A DNA stretch of 64,000 nucleotides from Lepturacanthus savala (GCA_030544235.1 CM060463.1:18291690-18355689), one strand, 5' to 3'; shown: positions 13,156 to 25,590, numbered from the stretch's first letter. Made by a program: numbers and translations. Notes: generated from the letters alone by a model not told the origin.

Positions 13156-13158
<3 letters not shown>
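12081..13158. other. GC-richer non-coding segment of unknown nature
   Basis: The segment at about 12230-12720 is clearly less AT-rich than its flanks and carries overlapping ORFs on both strands (101 and 75 codons). I recognise no domain in either. It could be an old repeat or a conserved non-coding region. No splice-bounded match to fhit was found. Confidence 0.35.

Positions 13159-13186
<28 letters not shown>
13159..13186 (+). repeat. poly-A run
   Basis: An uninterrupted run of about 28 A occurs with no recognisable retroelement immediately before it. Confidence 0.9.
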
Positions 13187-13868
13187 CTTAACAGCAATCT
13201 ATCAACATTTCTGTAAAGCACTGGTCAAATCTAAACTAAACCCTGTCACATTAATGCAGAGACAAGATCAAACTCACAACTCATGCTCGTCTGCTGAGAG
13301 TGAAAGTAACAAATGTTTCATTTAGTCAGCATCTTTTATGCACAAGGTAAATAAATACTGTTCGAACAAAAACTGGGAATGAGCCAGCTGTACTGGAGGT
13401 TGTGAGGCAATTGTTTTTATATCAGATCTGAATTAAAAGTTGACGCAGGGTAGACAAGGGAAGAGAAACAGATGAAACAGCTGATCTCCAGAAGTGTTGC
13501 TGCTCTGTTTTGCAGCCCAGGTGTCAAATATTGTGCTAATATAATCATTGTAGCTCTTTCTAAGCTTGTTGAATTTACAGTAAAATACTGGCAGTTGTGG
13601 TTGCCAGAATTTCACCATAAAAATACAGTCATCACATATAGTATGAGAAATGAAGGAAAGTTTTGTCAACTGTTATATAAACAATGGTTTTGGTTTGCAG
13701 TGAATTACCATGAAAAAAACAGATATATTGTTAACCGGGTTACAGTAATTTAGTCTATAATAAATAATAAATAATTAAATTATCATAATGATTATAGAAA
13801 TTGTATTTAAAAACAACAGTTTTACTTCAGTATATACTTCTTTACAGTAAACTATATTAAAAATAATA
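13187..13868. other. Non-coding spacer
   Basis: Short ORFs occur on both strands (78 and 93 codons, overlapping in antiparallel), with no recognisable protein. 'cagtaaaatactggcag' and similar acag/taaa motifs recur, but they are too irregular to call a repeat. Confidence 0.35.
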
Positions 13869-13881
13869 ACACTGTAAATCT
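13869..13881 (+). repeat. Left target-site duplication of the SINE
   Basis: This 13-mer is identical to 14242-14254 and directly abuts the SINE head. Confidence 0.9.
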
Positions 13882-14241
13882 GGGCGACACGGTGGGGCAG
13901 GGGTTAGCGCTGTTGCCTCACAGCAAGAAGGTCGCAGGTTCAAGACCTCCTTGGTCCTGGGTCTGGGACCTTTCTGTGTGGAGTTTGCATGTTCTCCCCG
14001 TGTCTGCGTGGGTTTTCACCGGGTACTCCGGCTTCCTCCCACAGTCCAAAAACATGCTCAGGTTAATTGGCAACTCTAAATTGCCCATAGGTGTGAGTGT
14101 GTGAGTGAATGGTGTGTGTGCCCCACGATTGGCTGGCGACCATCTGGGGTGTATCCCTGCCTCTCGCCGTAACGCGCTGGGATAGGCTCCAGCAGACCCC
14201 TGCGACCCTAATGAGGAATAAGCAGGTATAGAAAATGACTG
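13882..14241 (+). mobile_element. tRNA-headed SINE-like element with 13-bp target duplication
   Basis: This 360-bp element is flanked by exact direct repeats acactgtaaatct at 13869-13881 and 14242-14254. Its head reads gggcgacacggtggggcag with an A-box-like 'ggcaggggttagcgc' and a B-box match 'ggttcaagacc' at 13938-13948, the two internal RNA polymerase III promoter boxes. The body has the widespread teleost blocks 'gtttgcatgttctccccgtg', 'ggcttcctcccacagtcc' and 'gggataggctccagcag'. A long, variable-length target duplication indicates LINE-assisted target-primed insertion. The family is very common in fish genomes; I give no name because I am not certain of it. Confidence 0.9.
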
Positions 14242-14254
14242 ACACTGTAAATCT
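14242..14254 (+). repeat. Right target-site duplication of the SINE
   Basis: This is the second copy of the 13-mer, directly after the element's 'atgactg' tail. Confidence 0.9.
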
Positions 14255-14412
14255 AATTATAGTACATCTCAGAGATAAACACAGTTCAACTGTAAGGTAT
14301 ATTGTGTTTTTTATAGCAAATTGTTATTTACAGTAGATTACCAACAGTACAACAACAGTACAGTACAACACCTAAGTAACCATAGTTACTAACCATAGTT
14401 AAACATCAGAAA

Positions 14413-14587
14413 CAGAGGTCATATGAGGTCCTCATATGAGGGTGCCTTGAAACAGGGCTGAGTTCTGCACCTGCAATTCTGAACTAAAACAAACAAATTG
14501 ATATTTTGTTAATTTTCATTTTGTTAAATTTCAGGTGCAGAATTTAGGGCTGTTTCAAAGCACCCTCTGACCTCATATGACCTCAGT
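14413..14587. mobile_element. MITE-like long inverted repeat
   Basis: The left arm (about 14413-14474: gaggtcatatgagg, ggtgccttgaaacagggctg, gttctgcacctg) is matched in reverse by the right arm (about 14532-14587: caggtgcagaatttagggct, gtttcaaagcaccctctgac, ctcatatgacctc), with a few mismatches. The AT-rich spacer is about 57 bp. There is no ORF. I saw no convincing target duplication, so the superfamily is unassigned. Confidence 0.75.
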
Positions 14588-14794
14588 ACTTTGTATGATC
14601 ACTGTACAACTGATTTTTTCTTTCACTGTTTCGAGATTCCCCCCGACTCCTCAATCATATTTTCTCTGAGAAAATATGTGAATATGGAAAGTTCTCCCCC
14701 TGAACACTGTCACAACTGTCCCATGACATTTCAGGTATTTTTATTGCTGTCAAAATGCATCAAATTTGAGTTGAAAAGTATGTTAAAATGATTA

Positions 14795-14853
14795 ATCCAT
14801 TATCAAAAGAGTTGGCAAATAATCGATTAATTGACTAACCTTTGCAGCGCTAG
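14795..14853 (+). mobile_element. 3'-end fragment of the 'gattaatcgattaat' dispersed family
   Basis: 'gattaatccattatcaaa', 'agttggcaaataatcgatta' and the terminal 'gcagcgcta' match the 3' end of the family seen nearly full length at 44240-44597. Confidence 0.65.
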
Positions 14854-15221
14854 TACTGAGCCATCCAACCAACTTGCCTCCTCCTGCTAGGAAAAGTCAA
14901 ATAATAGGACCATCATCTGAATTATGTCACTACTTCTGAAATGCAGACATTCAACATATCCATGGTTTTCAGAAATGTAAACTGTCAAAGTTTTTTCTCT
15001 GGAAACTGACCTGTGACCTCTGAGGACAATTCCTGATAAAAATAGTCCTGAACATCATTATTTTGTGACATAGCAAGATATTACACTCCTATTCCAGTGG
15101 ATTGATATGCACCTACTAGCAGATGTAGTCAACCCCTTATAACACATTTCCATGTGGCTGATACCACTGATAACTATCAATAATGGCGTGAATACAATCA
15201 ACAGAGCAAAATATGAAACAA

Positions 15222-15265
15222 GATGTTTGAATTGTGGAAACAATTGTTTCCACAATTCAAACATC
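15222..15265. repeat. 44-bp perfect palindrome without spacer
   Basis: The half-site gatgtttgaattgtggaaac plus aa (15222-15243) is followed directly by its exact reverse complement (15244-15265). There is no mismatch and no loop. The sequence can extrude as a cruciform. Confidence 0.93.
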
Positions 15266-15654
15266 AACAATTGTCAACTGCCAGATGTTTTTGCTTGTTT
15301 TGTAGTAATATTCACTGTGTTTTCTGATAATAATAATCTCCAGTCTTTTACCTTGTGACAAGCAGAGGCGGGAGTGGACTATAAATTTGAAGTAAACAGG
15401 AAAGGATTTCTGCTAAAGTTGAGCGAGCATCATCCACAGTCTCTCACTTTGTATCCACCTGCCTCTCTTGATAAACCAGCTTCTCATAAGCCAAACACAA
15501 TAAAGATACAACCAAAAAGCATGAGAAAAGGTAACACATCTCAAATTTCTAAGTTAAGGAGGACAAAATATGAGCACTTTACTTATTTATTGGCTCACTT
15601 CACAATAAATAAATGGGTACACATTTCAGCACAGAGCAGCTGGAATATATACAT

Positions 15655-15770
15655 AAGCACAATTCAAAGGAGTGTACCTATGTTCCAAGTCCTGTGTTCC
15701 CTGTTTGGACTGTGACTGGGGAACATAGAACCCATTTTTCAGAAAAAAGGTTCTATGTATCTTGCTTCAT
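15655..15770. repeat. Copy of a 'gggaacatagg' dispersed repeat
   Basis: The blocks 'tgttccaagtcctgtgttcc', 'gactggggaacatagaaccc' and 'ttttcagaaaaaaggttcta' resemble segments at 16340-16560 and 24050-24600. The end blocks are partially self-complementary, so the copy can fold. Confidence 0.6.
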
Positions 15771-16339
15771 CTGCTGTTTCAGCCATGAGGTCTTTTTATG
15801 AGTTCTATTTTTTTATACATGACAATGTTTTTAATTATGGGTGCGCTCCTGAATGAAAAGGGCGTGGATATATACAATAGTCCTTCAAAGATGGTTCAGC
15901 TTGAAGCACATGCTAATGTCCCTTGAGTGTCTCTTTTATTTGTGAAGCACAATGATTATTCAGTAGAGAAACAAGCCTGACTTGGATTTTTTTTTTTTTG
16001 CTTGTTAAATAGGAGATAGGAGAGGGGCTGTTGGCCTTGTGTATGGCTTTCTGACTAGCATTTGAGGCATAACCTTTCCTCAAACGAAGTAGCCATTGTG
16101 GTTTGTTTAGAGTGAAAGTCATCATGATCTAAACAGTCGTGTTTGAGCCTCAAAAAACGGGATATTATCATTTAGATCCGATGATTGCTGGCATCATGCA
16201 ATATTAAATTGCATTCCATGTCCAGTGTGTATTGTAAGACACAAATTATTGATTCAGTAAAAAATACACAACCCTCCCCCTTTTTCAGTCAGCAACCCTG
16301 ACTGATCTTCATTAGATTTAGATTCGCTAAATGTACTGC

Positions 16340-16565
16340 CATCCCTATGTTCCCAGGTCCTATATTCTCCACTTTGTTCTGTGATCTGGGAACATAGGAA
16401 TATTTTTTTAGATTATTATTGTTTTTCTTTTTTTTCAGTTATAGTTCAGGAGCTAAGGTTTGGGGTTAGGAGTTAGGTGGAAACATAAGGGGGAACTTTT
16501 TTCTGATAAAAAGTCCTATGTCCTGCTTTGTTCTCTGACCAGGAAATGCATGGAAGATAGGTACC
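16340..16565. repeat. Second copy of the 'gggaacatagg' dispersed repeat
   Basis: 'ctatgttcccaggtcctata', 'gatctgggaacataggaata' and 'ttctgataaaaagtcctatg' follow the same order as in the copy near 15.7 kb, with about 100 bp of 'ggttaggagttagg' sequence between. Confidence 0.6.
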
Positions 16566-19500
16566 CCATTAGTATACTTGGCAATCACAGAAAACCTGTT
16601 GCTGTACTGTACACTGTAGTCTGTGTATTATGTCAGTGTGGAAAAAGATTGTTCCCGTTTTGAAAAGGTTTTTTGAAATCACACAGCTTGAAACCAGCTT
16701 GAAAAAAAGGCACATCATCTATCATTTTCTGTTTTAATGCCAACAATTTAATTTGTTCTGATCCGGATCAGTGGATGAGCTGGTGAACTTGGTGCTTATT
16801 TTCTTTTAAATAAGGAAATAGTCCTTCTAGTTGGCCACACAAGAAAGTTTGATTAGAATTGCGATCACTATTATTCTTAATTATAATTTTCTGATGATAT
16901 AGTGTAGCTCTTTTTTGTAACTGAGATGTAGGCATGATAAAACACCAACAAGTTTATTTTTAGTTATTTCTTGCTAAATAATGCAGTTACACATACTAAA
17001 TGCTACAATACAAATGGTGGAAAGGAGAAGCTGGACCATATGATTATAGTACAGTATATTACTAAAGTACTTGTACAGCTCATTATTGTTTAGATGTCAC
17101 ATAATACATCTAATGGAAGTCCCTATGTGAGGTAAAAGTCTGTTAAATAGATATTTATTTGGAAGGTCCAACACCTGATATGCCAACTTCAATCAGATAC
17201 AGAAAATTGAAAATGAAACGGCCAAGACTGTGGAAATGGAAGAGTTCAGTCCTCTAAACTGTTAACTTTAATGGAAAGAAAAATGTCATTGTAGACTCCC
17301 ATTTGCCTTAGCTTCTCTATTACTGAGTGTAAAAATGTGAAATGAGGCAGCCAATCAAGTTAACATAATATACTGAATGGATTTCCCCCTTATCTAAAAT
17401 ATATGAACATGATAAATGTTAAGTATAAATGTAAGCATTTAAAAACGACTATGTTACTTACAATCCTGAATTTCAGCTTGGACTTCCTTTAGGGAAAGAA
17501 TCGCTACCTCCAACATTGTATAAGCTTAGAAAGCATATACCAGGGGGCTAAATGGTTTGACATGCTTTTTGAGTTAATCCTCCTCTGTTTCCAAGTCTCT
17601 ACATTAGTATATTCTAATCTAATCCAGAACTATGACCATCCACTGTACCTGCTACTACTGTCCTCCAACAGAACCAACCAAGGCCATGATGTGGGCAACA
17701 GATGCCGACTCATTATTTAGATAGCTATTAGAAATAATGAAAATAAATATGTTATATGTGTGGTTCTAATGATTTTTTTTAAATCAGATTTTTGGCAAGG
17801 TGTTTTTGTTATTATACATGGGCACCGCAAGTGCCAAAATATGTATGATTCGTTACTCCTTTAATGTAACAATACTGGTGATTGGCTGTCTAACATAACA
17901 TGCTGAGGTGGGTGCAGAAAAAAAATAATTCTACAGAGACTTGGCTCAAGTCTATGTGTGTTGTTGTATTAGGGATTTACTACCGTGACTATGCTGTGAG
18001 GCACATAGGTGTAATTGGTGACCAGGAAGGGACCCTCGCAGATTCAAGACAATTTCATTGAACATGCACAGAATCCATAGCCTCTAGATCTGACCTCCAT
18101 TATTATTGTGTATCTGGGGGAGCTAGCAGGTGTAATTTCTGTTCATAGAGATTCGGCTCAGGATAAGCAGCAGCACTTGTGAATATACAGTGAAAGAATG
18201 GAAAAATAAACCGAGACAATTACTAAAAAAGAATATCTATCTAGATAAGGTTAGATATATAAAAACTGCTTTTTCTATTTTAAAACGTTTCATTTCATTG
18301 ATTTGGTATCAAAAAAGTATCATTCCGCATTAAACAGGCAGCGTGTTGCTGTCTATAAAGATCGAATGATTTTTAGTGTAGAACACACAACATATAATTA
18401 ATTCAAATATATATTTTATGGTTTTAGTTACACTTTCAGAATATTCATGACTTTTCAAAAATGTCACCGTAGCAATGGCACTTACGACTTTCTTAACTCA
18501 AAACAAGTATAAAACATAAATGTCAACCCCAAACTAAATTTAGACAACAGCTCATTATCTCAGGCTTATGTCTGCTTTGTTAAGTGAGAGTTGTACCTCT
18601 TTATCACAGCTGACTGATTCAAAGAGGCAAACAATAAATCCTGCAATGGAGAGGAGGTTATTTGGAATATGATGCCAATCACAGCTCAGGTTTCATACAT
18701 AGATTTGCATACGAGATGAGGCGTAAATCAACACTTACCCTGACATCCTCTGAACTACATTCACACGTAGCTGACAACGAAAATTGAGTTCAAGCTGGAA
18801 AACGCACGAGTGTACGGCAACGCATCAGATGGTCCCTGCTTTATGGGGCTATTTACCACAGGTCCTGGGTGAGTACAAGTAAATTGGCATATTGAGAAGG
18901 GTGAGGCGGAGTGTTTGATGAGCGAAGGGATGACAAAGAGAGTCGGAGAGAGCGAAACTGCTGTGCAATATGGACGAGATGCAAAAAGAAAAAAAAAAAC
19001 GTATGCTGTTCTAAATAAACTAAATACAGCCCACAGACTGTGACATAATTAACAGTTTCATCACTGACAGCAAATGCTGTCGATGGGACATTTAAAAAAA
19101 AAAAAGACAAAGCCAAGTTTCCCTGCAGGCAGCCTAGCTATGGTGCTAAATGGTGAGGCGTGTCTTTCCTGTGCGAGCGCAGATGGGAAACAAACACGAC
19201 CACATGACAGCACTTCGAGATGGAGCTGGGACAAAAAGCAAGTGGGAGAGGAAGAAATAAACAATTTGGGTATAATGTTGTAATTCTCTATTTATTGTAT
19301 CTAGTCTCTGCAGTTCCAAATATGCTGCAAATTGAAAGCTGGTAAATTAGCATGGGGATTCTATTGTCTTCTATTATGTTTATTATTACTATTAAATTTG
19401 TGATTAGATTGTCAGCTTTTACTACCTGGTATATTCCACTTGCGTAACTGATACGATGCTGTTAAATCTATGAACTCAGAATTCAACTAAACAGGGGAGG
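16566..19500. other. 2.9-kb non-coding stretch
   Basis: No gene or named repeat was recognised. The segment at about 18580-18960 is less AT-rich and includes an octamer-like 'atttgcat' within 'catagatttgcatacgag'. It is a possible conserved non-coding element, not provable here. The antiparallel ORFs around 18850-19280 look spurious. Confidence 0.35.
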
Positions 19501-19559
19501 GGTCTGGGGACATGCACCCTTGGGACAACATTTTTTATAAGATTTTCACTTTATATGCT

Positions 19560-20400
19560 TGTTTCCAGTTACTTTTATTTGCATCTTCCTGTAAATGTAT
19601 TCTATCAGCCTTTATGGAGTAAACACATAAAAGGAATCAATAGTTATGTGAGCTGATTACATCAGCAAGACATAAACAAAGACCAAAAAAAATGATGTTA
19701 TAAAACAGCTTATATTATATAGCTTATATTAGTTTCTTTTTTAACACTCTCCCACTTACATGTAAATGGAAAAATAATTTTAAAAAAGGAAAGAAAAAGG
19801 ACTGTATTTTCTCTATATGCATAATTACATGTGACAAATGCATACTTTAAAGACAAAATTTAAACTGTTGTGGGGAGTGCAGGGGAGACATTGAGTTCAA
19901 CTCCAGGGGTGAAATTAGAGCGATTAAGTTATTACATTGAACATTGGCGACCAACTTCCTCCTAGGATGAGGCGCGGAAATCTGAAATGACAAGACTTTT
20001 GCAGCCCACTAATTAGAGCTCTGAGGCTCACTTGTAGCATATAATATGTAAATGTAGATTATAAGATGTAGGGTATACAATGATATATATTGGATGTGCG
20101 CAACTACCACAATCTAAAATAAATTACAGGCTTCATTAATAATTGAGAAGATCCAAAGGTGTATGGCTTTCAGATTTTCAGATTTATTACAGGTAAAACA
20201 TAGGTGTAATCCATCTACAATTAACTGAATAACTGCATGAAGAACAGCGATCTAATCAAAAAACTACAGTAACATCAGCAAAGTGAAACTTTACCCCTTT
20301 CATCTTTTCATTTACAAAAAAACAAACAGGTATACAAGGTGACACTAACTGATGATTACACCACCGTAACTGAAGCACCTATGTGTGACAGGTCCTATGA
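19560..20400 (+). repeat. Copy of a dispersed repeat shared with 39.6-42.1 kb
   Basis: The early part ('aggaatcaatagttatgtga', 'gagctgattacatcagcaag', 'gcaggggagacattgag') matches 39755-39985. The later part ('aattgagaagatccaaaggt', 'acaggtaaaaca', 'aacagcgatctaatcaaaaa', 'ttacaccaccgtaactga') matches 41840-42060. The three segments evidently derive from one family of element whose internal parts have been differently deleted. It has no coding capacity. Confidence 0.7.
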
Positions 20401-20404
20401 CAAT

Positions 20405-20665
20405 CCCTATAGGTCACATCATCATCATCATCAACAACATAATCATCATGATAAATAGCATACTATGTATGGCTACTTCATAGGATCTATGATGACAGGG
20501 CATGTAATATGTAGGGTGTAACATGTAGTGAGTAGGATGTAATATGAAGCATGCATGATGGAGGGTGTGGTGATGTAAGGTGAAATTTGTAGGTAGGAGG
20601 GACGATGTAGGAAGATGTACAACATGTAGGGATATGTAATATGTAGGATTTAGGGTGAACAGTCT
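20405..20665 (+). repeat. Degenerate 'atgtagg' simple-sequence block
   Basis: '(at)catcatcatc' is followed by a loose array of gtaatatgtaggrtg-like units, with an outlier at about 21000. The period is irregular. Confidence 0.55.
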
Positions 20666-22922
20666 ACAGAGGGAAACATTTTCAGTTTATTTTTAGGCAA
20701 AGCATGGATATGTTGAATGTCAGCATTTCAGACATGGTTTTAAACATGGTCTCAAATATGGTGATGTAGTGTAAAAACATTCTTCTTACCCCATTTAGGG
20801 TATTTTTTTTCAAAGTTTTCCTGAATATAAATATATCAGTTGTGTCTCTAGCAATCATGTTATGTATCTATTTTTCTTTTTCTCATTTTGTACTCTGCTT
20901 TGCCAAATATGCAAAGCACGTAGAAACCTTGTTTTATTTGCTTTAAAGCTTTTTCTAAGCTGTCTACAATCATGTCATTGAAAAATAAAAGTATGAGTAA
21001 CATGTAGGATGTGATATGTCAGATTTAAGCTGTAGAATATGTTATTTCTCTTTCTACTTTCTGTATTGATAGAGCCTGAGCCAGCTCCATTCACTTAATA
21101 ATACTATTAGATGCAGTTTGACAGTGCAGATGAAAGTTTGACATTTTGATAAAACATGTTTATTCATTTTCTTGCCAAGAGTTGGATGAAAAAATCAATA
21201 CCACTCTCATGTCTGTGCATTAACTAAGCAGCCACAGAGCCAGGTAGAGACAGCTTGCCTGGCTATGTCTAAACTCAAACATCCACCTGTCACAACCTCT
21301 AAATCTCTTTAATTAACAAAGTCAGAGACTCATTCTGGACCACACAGTGAATATTAAGATAGCCTTCATTTACTAGTAGTTGTATGTAATATTCCTGCTC
21401 CTGCATAGCATTCTGGTAGATGGACAAGTTTACAGCTGTCCCCTGATGATGCCAATAAACCTTTGTATCACATGTGTTTAAAGTATAAAGAAGCTGAAAT
21501 GCAAGTTGTGGTTTTCATGCACTGGAACACATTGATGACATTCACTTCACGTTGCCATGGTGACATTGCCCAGGGAGAAACCACACCAGCATGCAACTCC
21601 CTGTGAAACCACATCTCTTTGATTCATGTTTATCTCATTATCGGCTACTTAATCAGCTGTTAAACTGCTTGCAATTTTTACAGTGAAATGACAGAAATGA
21701 TAAAAAGATGACATGTGATGTTTTAACCTGCTGTATTGTGGCTGAATTCAATATCAGGTTCCCCAATTTTAACATTGGTGTTAGGGTACTGGCATTGTAC
21801 AGTATTAGAAGCCCTGGATATGGTACAGTCTTCTTCCCAGTGGCCGCTCGTGGTACTGCAACAAGAAATCCCAAGCGACCCAAAAAGCATTTTTCATATA
21901 CACCACAATAGTAAAAGAGAAACCTATAAAACTATTCACAAGACACCCTCAGCTGTAACCCCTGTTAATTATAAATTATTGTATTCTACATTTTAAGTCA
22001 TGGATGTTTTATCCATCAACTCCTTTCAAAATGCCCAGAAAAGCTCTGGAAAAGTCTCTATTGCTATAGTCTACTCTATAGCATGATGTCACAGCTGTGT
22101 GATGCAGTCGGTTGTGCTGTGTCTCGGGAGCGAGAATGTTTAATTATTTATTGTATTTATTTTTTATAAAATACAATTATTTATTATTTTTTTTTCTCTG
22201 AACATTATTTTAATGTGGTCAGCATAGTGAATTAAATGACTCAAATGTGATTTTTTTTTTGCAATTTACACATTCTCATAGCCCTGGGGCATGATGGGAG
22301 GCCCAGAGCATCATGGAGGGTAACTCTACTATGCAATCTCTACAGGTTGCATAATTCAGAAGTAAAGTAGAAACTTTTTCGGTGTATGCGCCAGGTGAGT
22401 AATTTTGATTCGAATGAATGATGGATTCTTATTGGAGTTTTCATTGGATCTTGGAAATAAATTAATGAAACTGAACTTTGAAAGGAACTGCGTTTGGTCT
22501 CTTGCTTTGAAACACACAGGACTGATTTTTCTGACGGTGTCGTGGATAATTATTTTTTTTACCTGCATTTCCCTCTGACGACCACCGTTACAATGTTTTA
22601 GTCTGGTATTCAGTTCTACAGTATAATATACATCCATGGGAATTTGTGTAAGAGGCTATTTAATATGTCTTGACATGTGGTACATCTGTAGAAAATTTGC
22701 CTATGTCAATCTCGGGCAATGGGCTTTTTTTTATTTCTAGAGGGCAATACAAAACCATTTTACTCCATTCATTGATCCATTCATCCATTTTACTCCATTC
22801 ATCAGTACTACAGGCAAAACAATACTGCCAAATAATGGGGAACATTCTTTCCTTTTGATAAAAGCTCCCTCTCACATTACACTCGATCAGAAGAAACACT
22901 AAACATGGTGTGTGCAGAAAAA

Positions 22923-22925
<3 letters not shown>
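20666..22925. other. 2.3-kb non-coding stretch
   Basis: No gene was seen. There is a small hairpin around 22058-22083 (tgctatag / ctatagca), and 'catgatgggaggcccagagcatcatgg' near 22291 is locally palindromic. The ORFs of 76-93 codons lack any recognisable domain. Confidence 0.35.
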
Positions 22926-22931
<6 letters not shown>

Positions 22932-22984
<53 letters not shown>

Positions 22985-23012
22985 TATATATACATATACT
23001 GTATATATAATG
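22932..23012. repeat. (TA)n microsatellite
   Basis: About 50 bp of uninterrupted TA follow an A run, then a decayed 'tatatacatatactgtatat' shoulder. Confidence 0.92.
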
Positions 23013-24045
23013 TATATAGGTGGGAAGCAGCAGTGCTACACACTAAAACTGAGATTACTTGAATTATTTTTTGTCTGAAAACATGACAACAGAAAGAAAG
23101 CAGTTTCCTGCTCCCACTCGGTTCAGTTCAGGAAGAAAGAAAGAAAAAAGAAAAAAAGAAAGCAATCAGTGTACCCTGCAGTTTAGGCAGCAGTGTCAGA
23201 TAAACGACTGATCCACCCAGCAATGATTGGCCATCATCTGAACGACAGGAAGTCAGGTTATTAGTCAGGTTGTTAGTCAGATTGTGGAAGAAGAGGAGCG
23301 GTACCTTCCCCTCCTACAGAGGGCAGGATGGATGACAAATGACAAATTAGGCTATTTTTGATATAAATGTTAACCATTAAAGTGTAAAAGAAAAAAAAGA
23401 AAAGAAAAAAGAAGACAAATAGCACCCTGTCAATGTGACCAAGAACATAAGAATCCACTGATAAATCTGAGGAGCGAGCGTCTGCTCCTGTTCCCATAAT
23501 AACACCTCCACATTAGATGATAAATCAAAGCCAAATAACGATGGAGAGGAACTCCCCTGAATATGATCACTCAGTTGGGGAAGAGCAACCATCGATAAAG
23601 ATCTAATGAACAATACCATCACACAGTATCTAAAGGCCTCACAGAACACCATCTGAGGCCTCTCTGATAGAGGGAGAATTGAGACACTACATTTCATCGC
23701 TGGAATACAGCTGCTGAAATTGGAACGGATGAAGACGAGGATGGAAGGTATTGATTGGGAAGGTACAGAGTGGAATGAAACATTATCATCGGGAAGCTAA
23801 ATAAGTGAGACTCATTTCCCCACAACCTGACACCCCTGGGACGTTGTTGAAGAGGACGACAGAGCTGGACAGAGGCCAGGAGGACACGAGCACACAAGTC
23901 ACCTCATTCTGTTTAATAAGCCAATTTCTAATTTTCTGGTCTAAGTAATAGATAAAGCAAAGCTGTTCCTGCTTTTTGTGGAATTTTGTCATGACTTCCA
24001 ATATTGAGATTCTGTTGCAGGAGCTGCATGACATGGAGGTGAGCA
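23013..24045. other. Non-coding stretch
   Basis: GA-rich simple sequence occurs at 23130-23165 and 23388-23415. Overlapping minus-strand ORFs (67-106 codons) at 23.27-24.05 kb show no recognisable domain. A tiny plus-strand motif with good AG/GT borders at 24021-24038 is almost certainly fortuitous. Confidence 0.35.
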
Positions 24046-24049
24046 ATGG

Positions 24050-24600
24050 GAGCGTACCTACCTTCTCCCTGTCCTATGTTCTCTGCTTTTCCCAGATTTT
24101 CAGAAAATCTATCCCGCTAACCCTAAACTTAATCCTAACTGTTATCAAGTGGGGAACATAAGACCTTTTTTCTGTCTGCCACAAACTCCTAACTCTCTAA
24201 CCCTATTCAAGCGGGGAATATAGGACTCTTTTTTTGTTCCCTGCTTATCCTAATCCCTGATCCTAATCCTAACCAAGTGGGGAACATAGTACTATTTTTC
24301 TGTTCCCATCTAACCCCTATCGCCCTCCCCTTAAGTTCTAACCCTAATGTTAACCAAGCAGGAAAAATAGGAGCCTTTTTATCTTCCCATTAACCCGAAC
24401 TCTCTAACCCTAACCAAGGACACATATTTTTTTTCCCGTTCCCCATTAATCCTAACTGCTAACCTCTAACCATAACCATAACCCCTAACCCATTATCCTA
24501 ACCTCTAACCCTAAGTCTAACCAAGCAGTGAACATAGCACCCTTTTTTCTTTAAACTCTAATACCCAACAAAGCAGGGAACATAGGCCCCTAGGAAACAT
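24050..24600 (+). repeat. Telomere-like minisatellite with 'gggaacatag' motif
   Basis: About seven degenerate units of roughly 55-110 bp are present. Each combines a 'ctaaccctaacc'-type block (vertebrate telomere-like CCCTAA permutations), then 'aaccaagcggggaacatagg', then a T-rich run 'ccttttttctgttccc'. Similar 'ggggaacatagg' blocks occur at 15.7 and 16.4 kb. Confidence 0.8.
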
Positions 24601-24892
24601 ATGTATGACCCTGTGAACAACAACTCACAATTATCTTCCAAAGTACATCTATTTCCACTGAAATGATGTTTGTAAGACAAATTGTACAGGAGGTGATAGA
24701 GGACAAAACTTAACAAAACATAACAATACCAAGAGCAGAACATAGTGCTGTGAGGCTCTCACACAATTATTGGTAAAAACAACCAAAAAAAACAATAAAA
24801 AAACAAAAAAACAAAGATAGCGCTTTGCTCATATATACATAATTCAGCAACAACTAATCCAAAATTCATCAAGACTCCAAGAGGCTATGTGT

Positions 24893-25211
24893 AAGATTTG
24901 TGAAACAATTTTTGGTTCAATGGGTTGAAACGTAACTTAAAAAAAATGATACGCTTGCCAACTTTCTTCGACTATAACAGCCCATGGAACAATTTATGTG
25001 GAAGAGCTAAGGTCGAAAAACGTGCACTCTCCTGTGTGCCTTTCTGTCGCTAGCTCAACAAACAACAGCAGCCTCCACCACAACAAACACAGGGTTATCC
25101 AGCGAGAAACACCATACGGATATTAGTGCTCCAGCTCATGTGACGGCTAGCGCAACCACCAAACACAGCAAAACAAAACTGCAATAATGAGTCGCCCCCA
25201 GGGCGCGCACA

Positions 25212-25250
<39 letters not shown>

Positions 25251-25590
25251 ACACAGTTAAAATGGAATATTTCCTCAAAGGAGCAGAAAACAAGCACCGA
25301 CGAGATAGCAGAACATAACCTACCCCTCTTTGTTTACCCATTATTGGTACATTAGTCCAAAAGTGTAATCTGACACTTCACAACTCAGCAGCCAGTCTCG
25401 CGGGGTCGGTGTGTGTGTTGTTCAGCACCTGTGTTTGTGTGTGAGCTACAGGAGGGCACAGGGACATGCTGCATTTTGGTGCAAAACATCACTGGTGCGA
25501 GCAACGCGCGTGCAAGCACAAGCTGCAACTCATATAAGAGCCACCACAAAGGGTGTCGAGAAGGGATTTTTGAAAGTTACACACAGCCCT
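24893..25590 (+). mobile_element. Possible MITE-like element of about 700 bp
   Basis: The left end 'ggctatgtgtaagatttgtg' and the right end 'tttgaaagttacacacagcc' are near-inverted copies of each other. The interior is GC-richer than its flanks, has no convincing ORF and includes a (CA)n tract. The terminal layout resembles other teleost MITEs whose ends read 'gtgtaggattt'. No clear target duplication was seen. Confidence 0.5.
25207..25256 (+). repeat. (CA)n microsatellite, Z-DNA-prone
   Basis: 'gcgcacacgcgcac' is followed by about 17 CA units, a pure alternating purine-pyrimidine tract of about 50 bp. Confidence 0.92.

Noticed and set aside
24021..24038. 18-bp plus-strand micro-exon with AG and GTGAGC borders (ELHDME)
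   Set aside because: Wrong strand for fhit, too short to judge and no partner exons.
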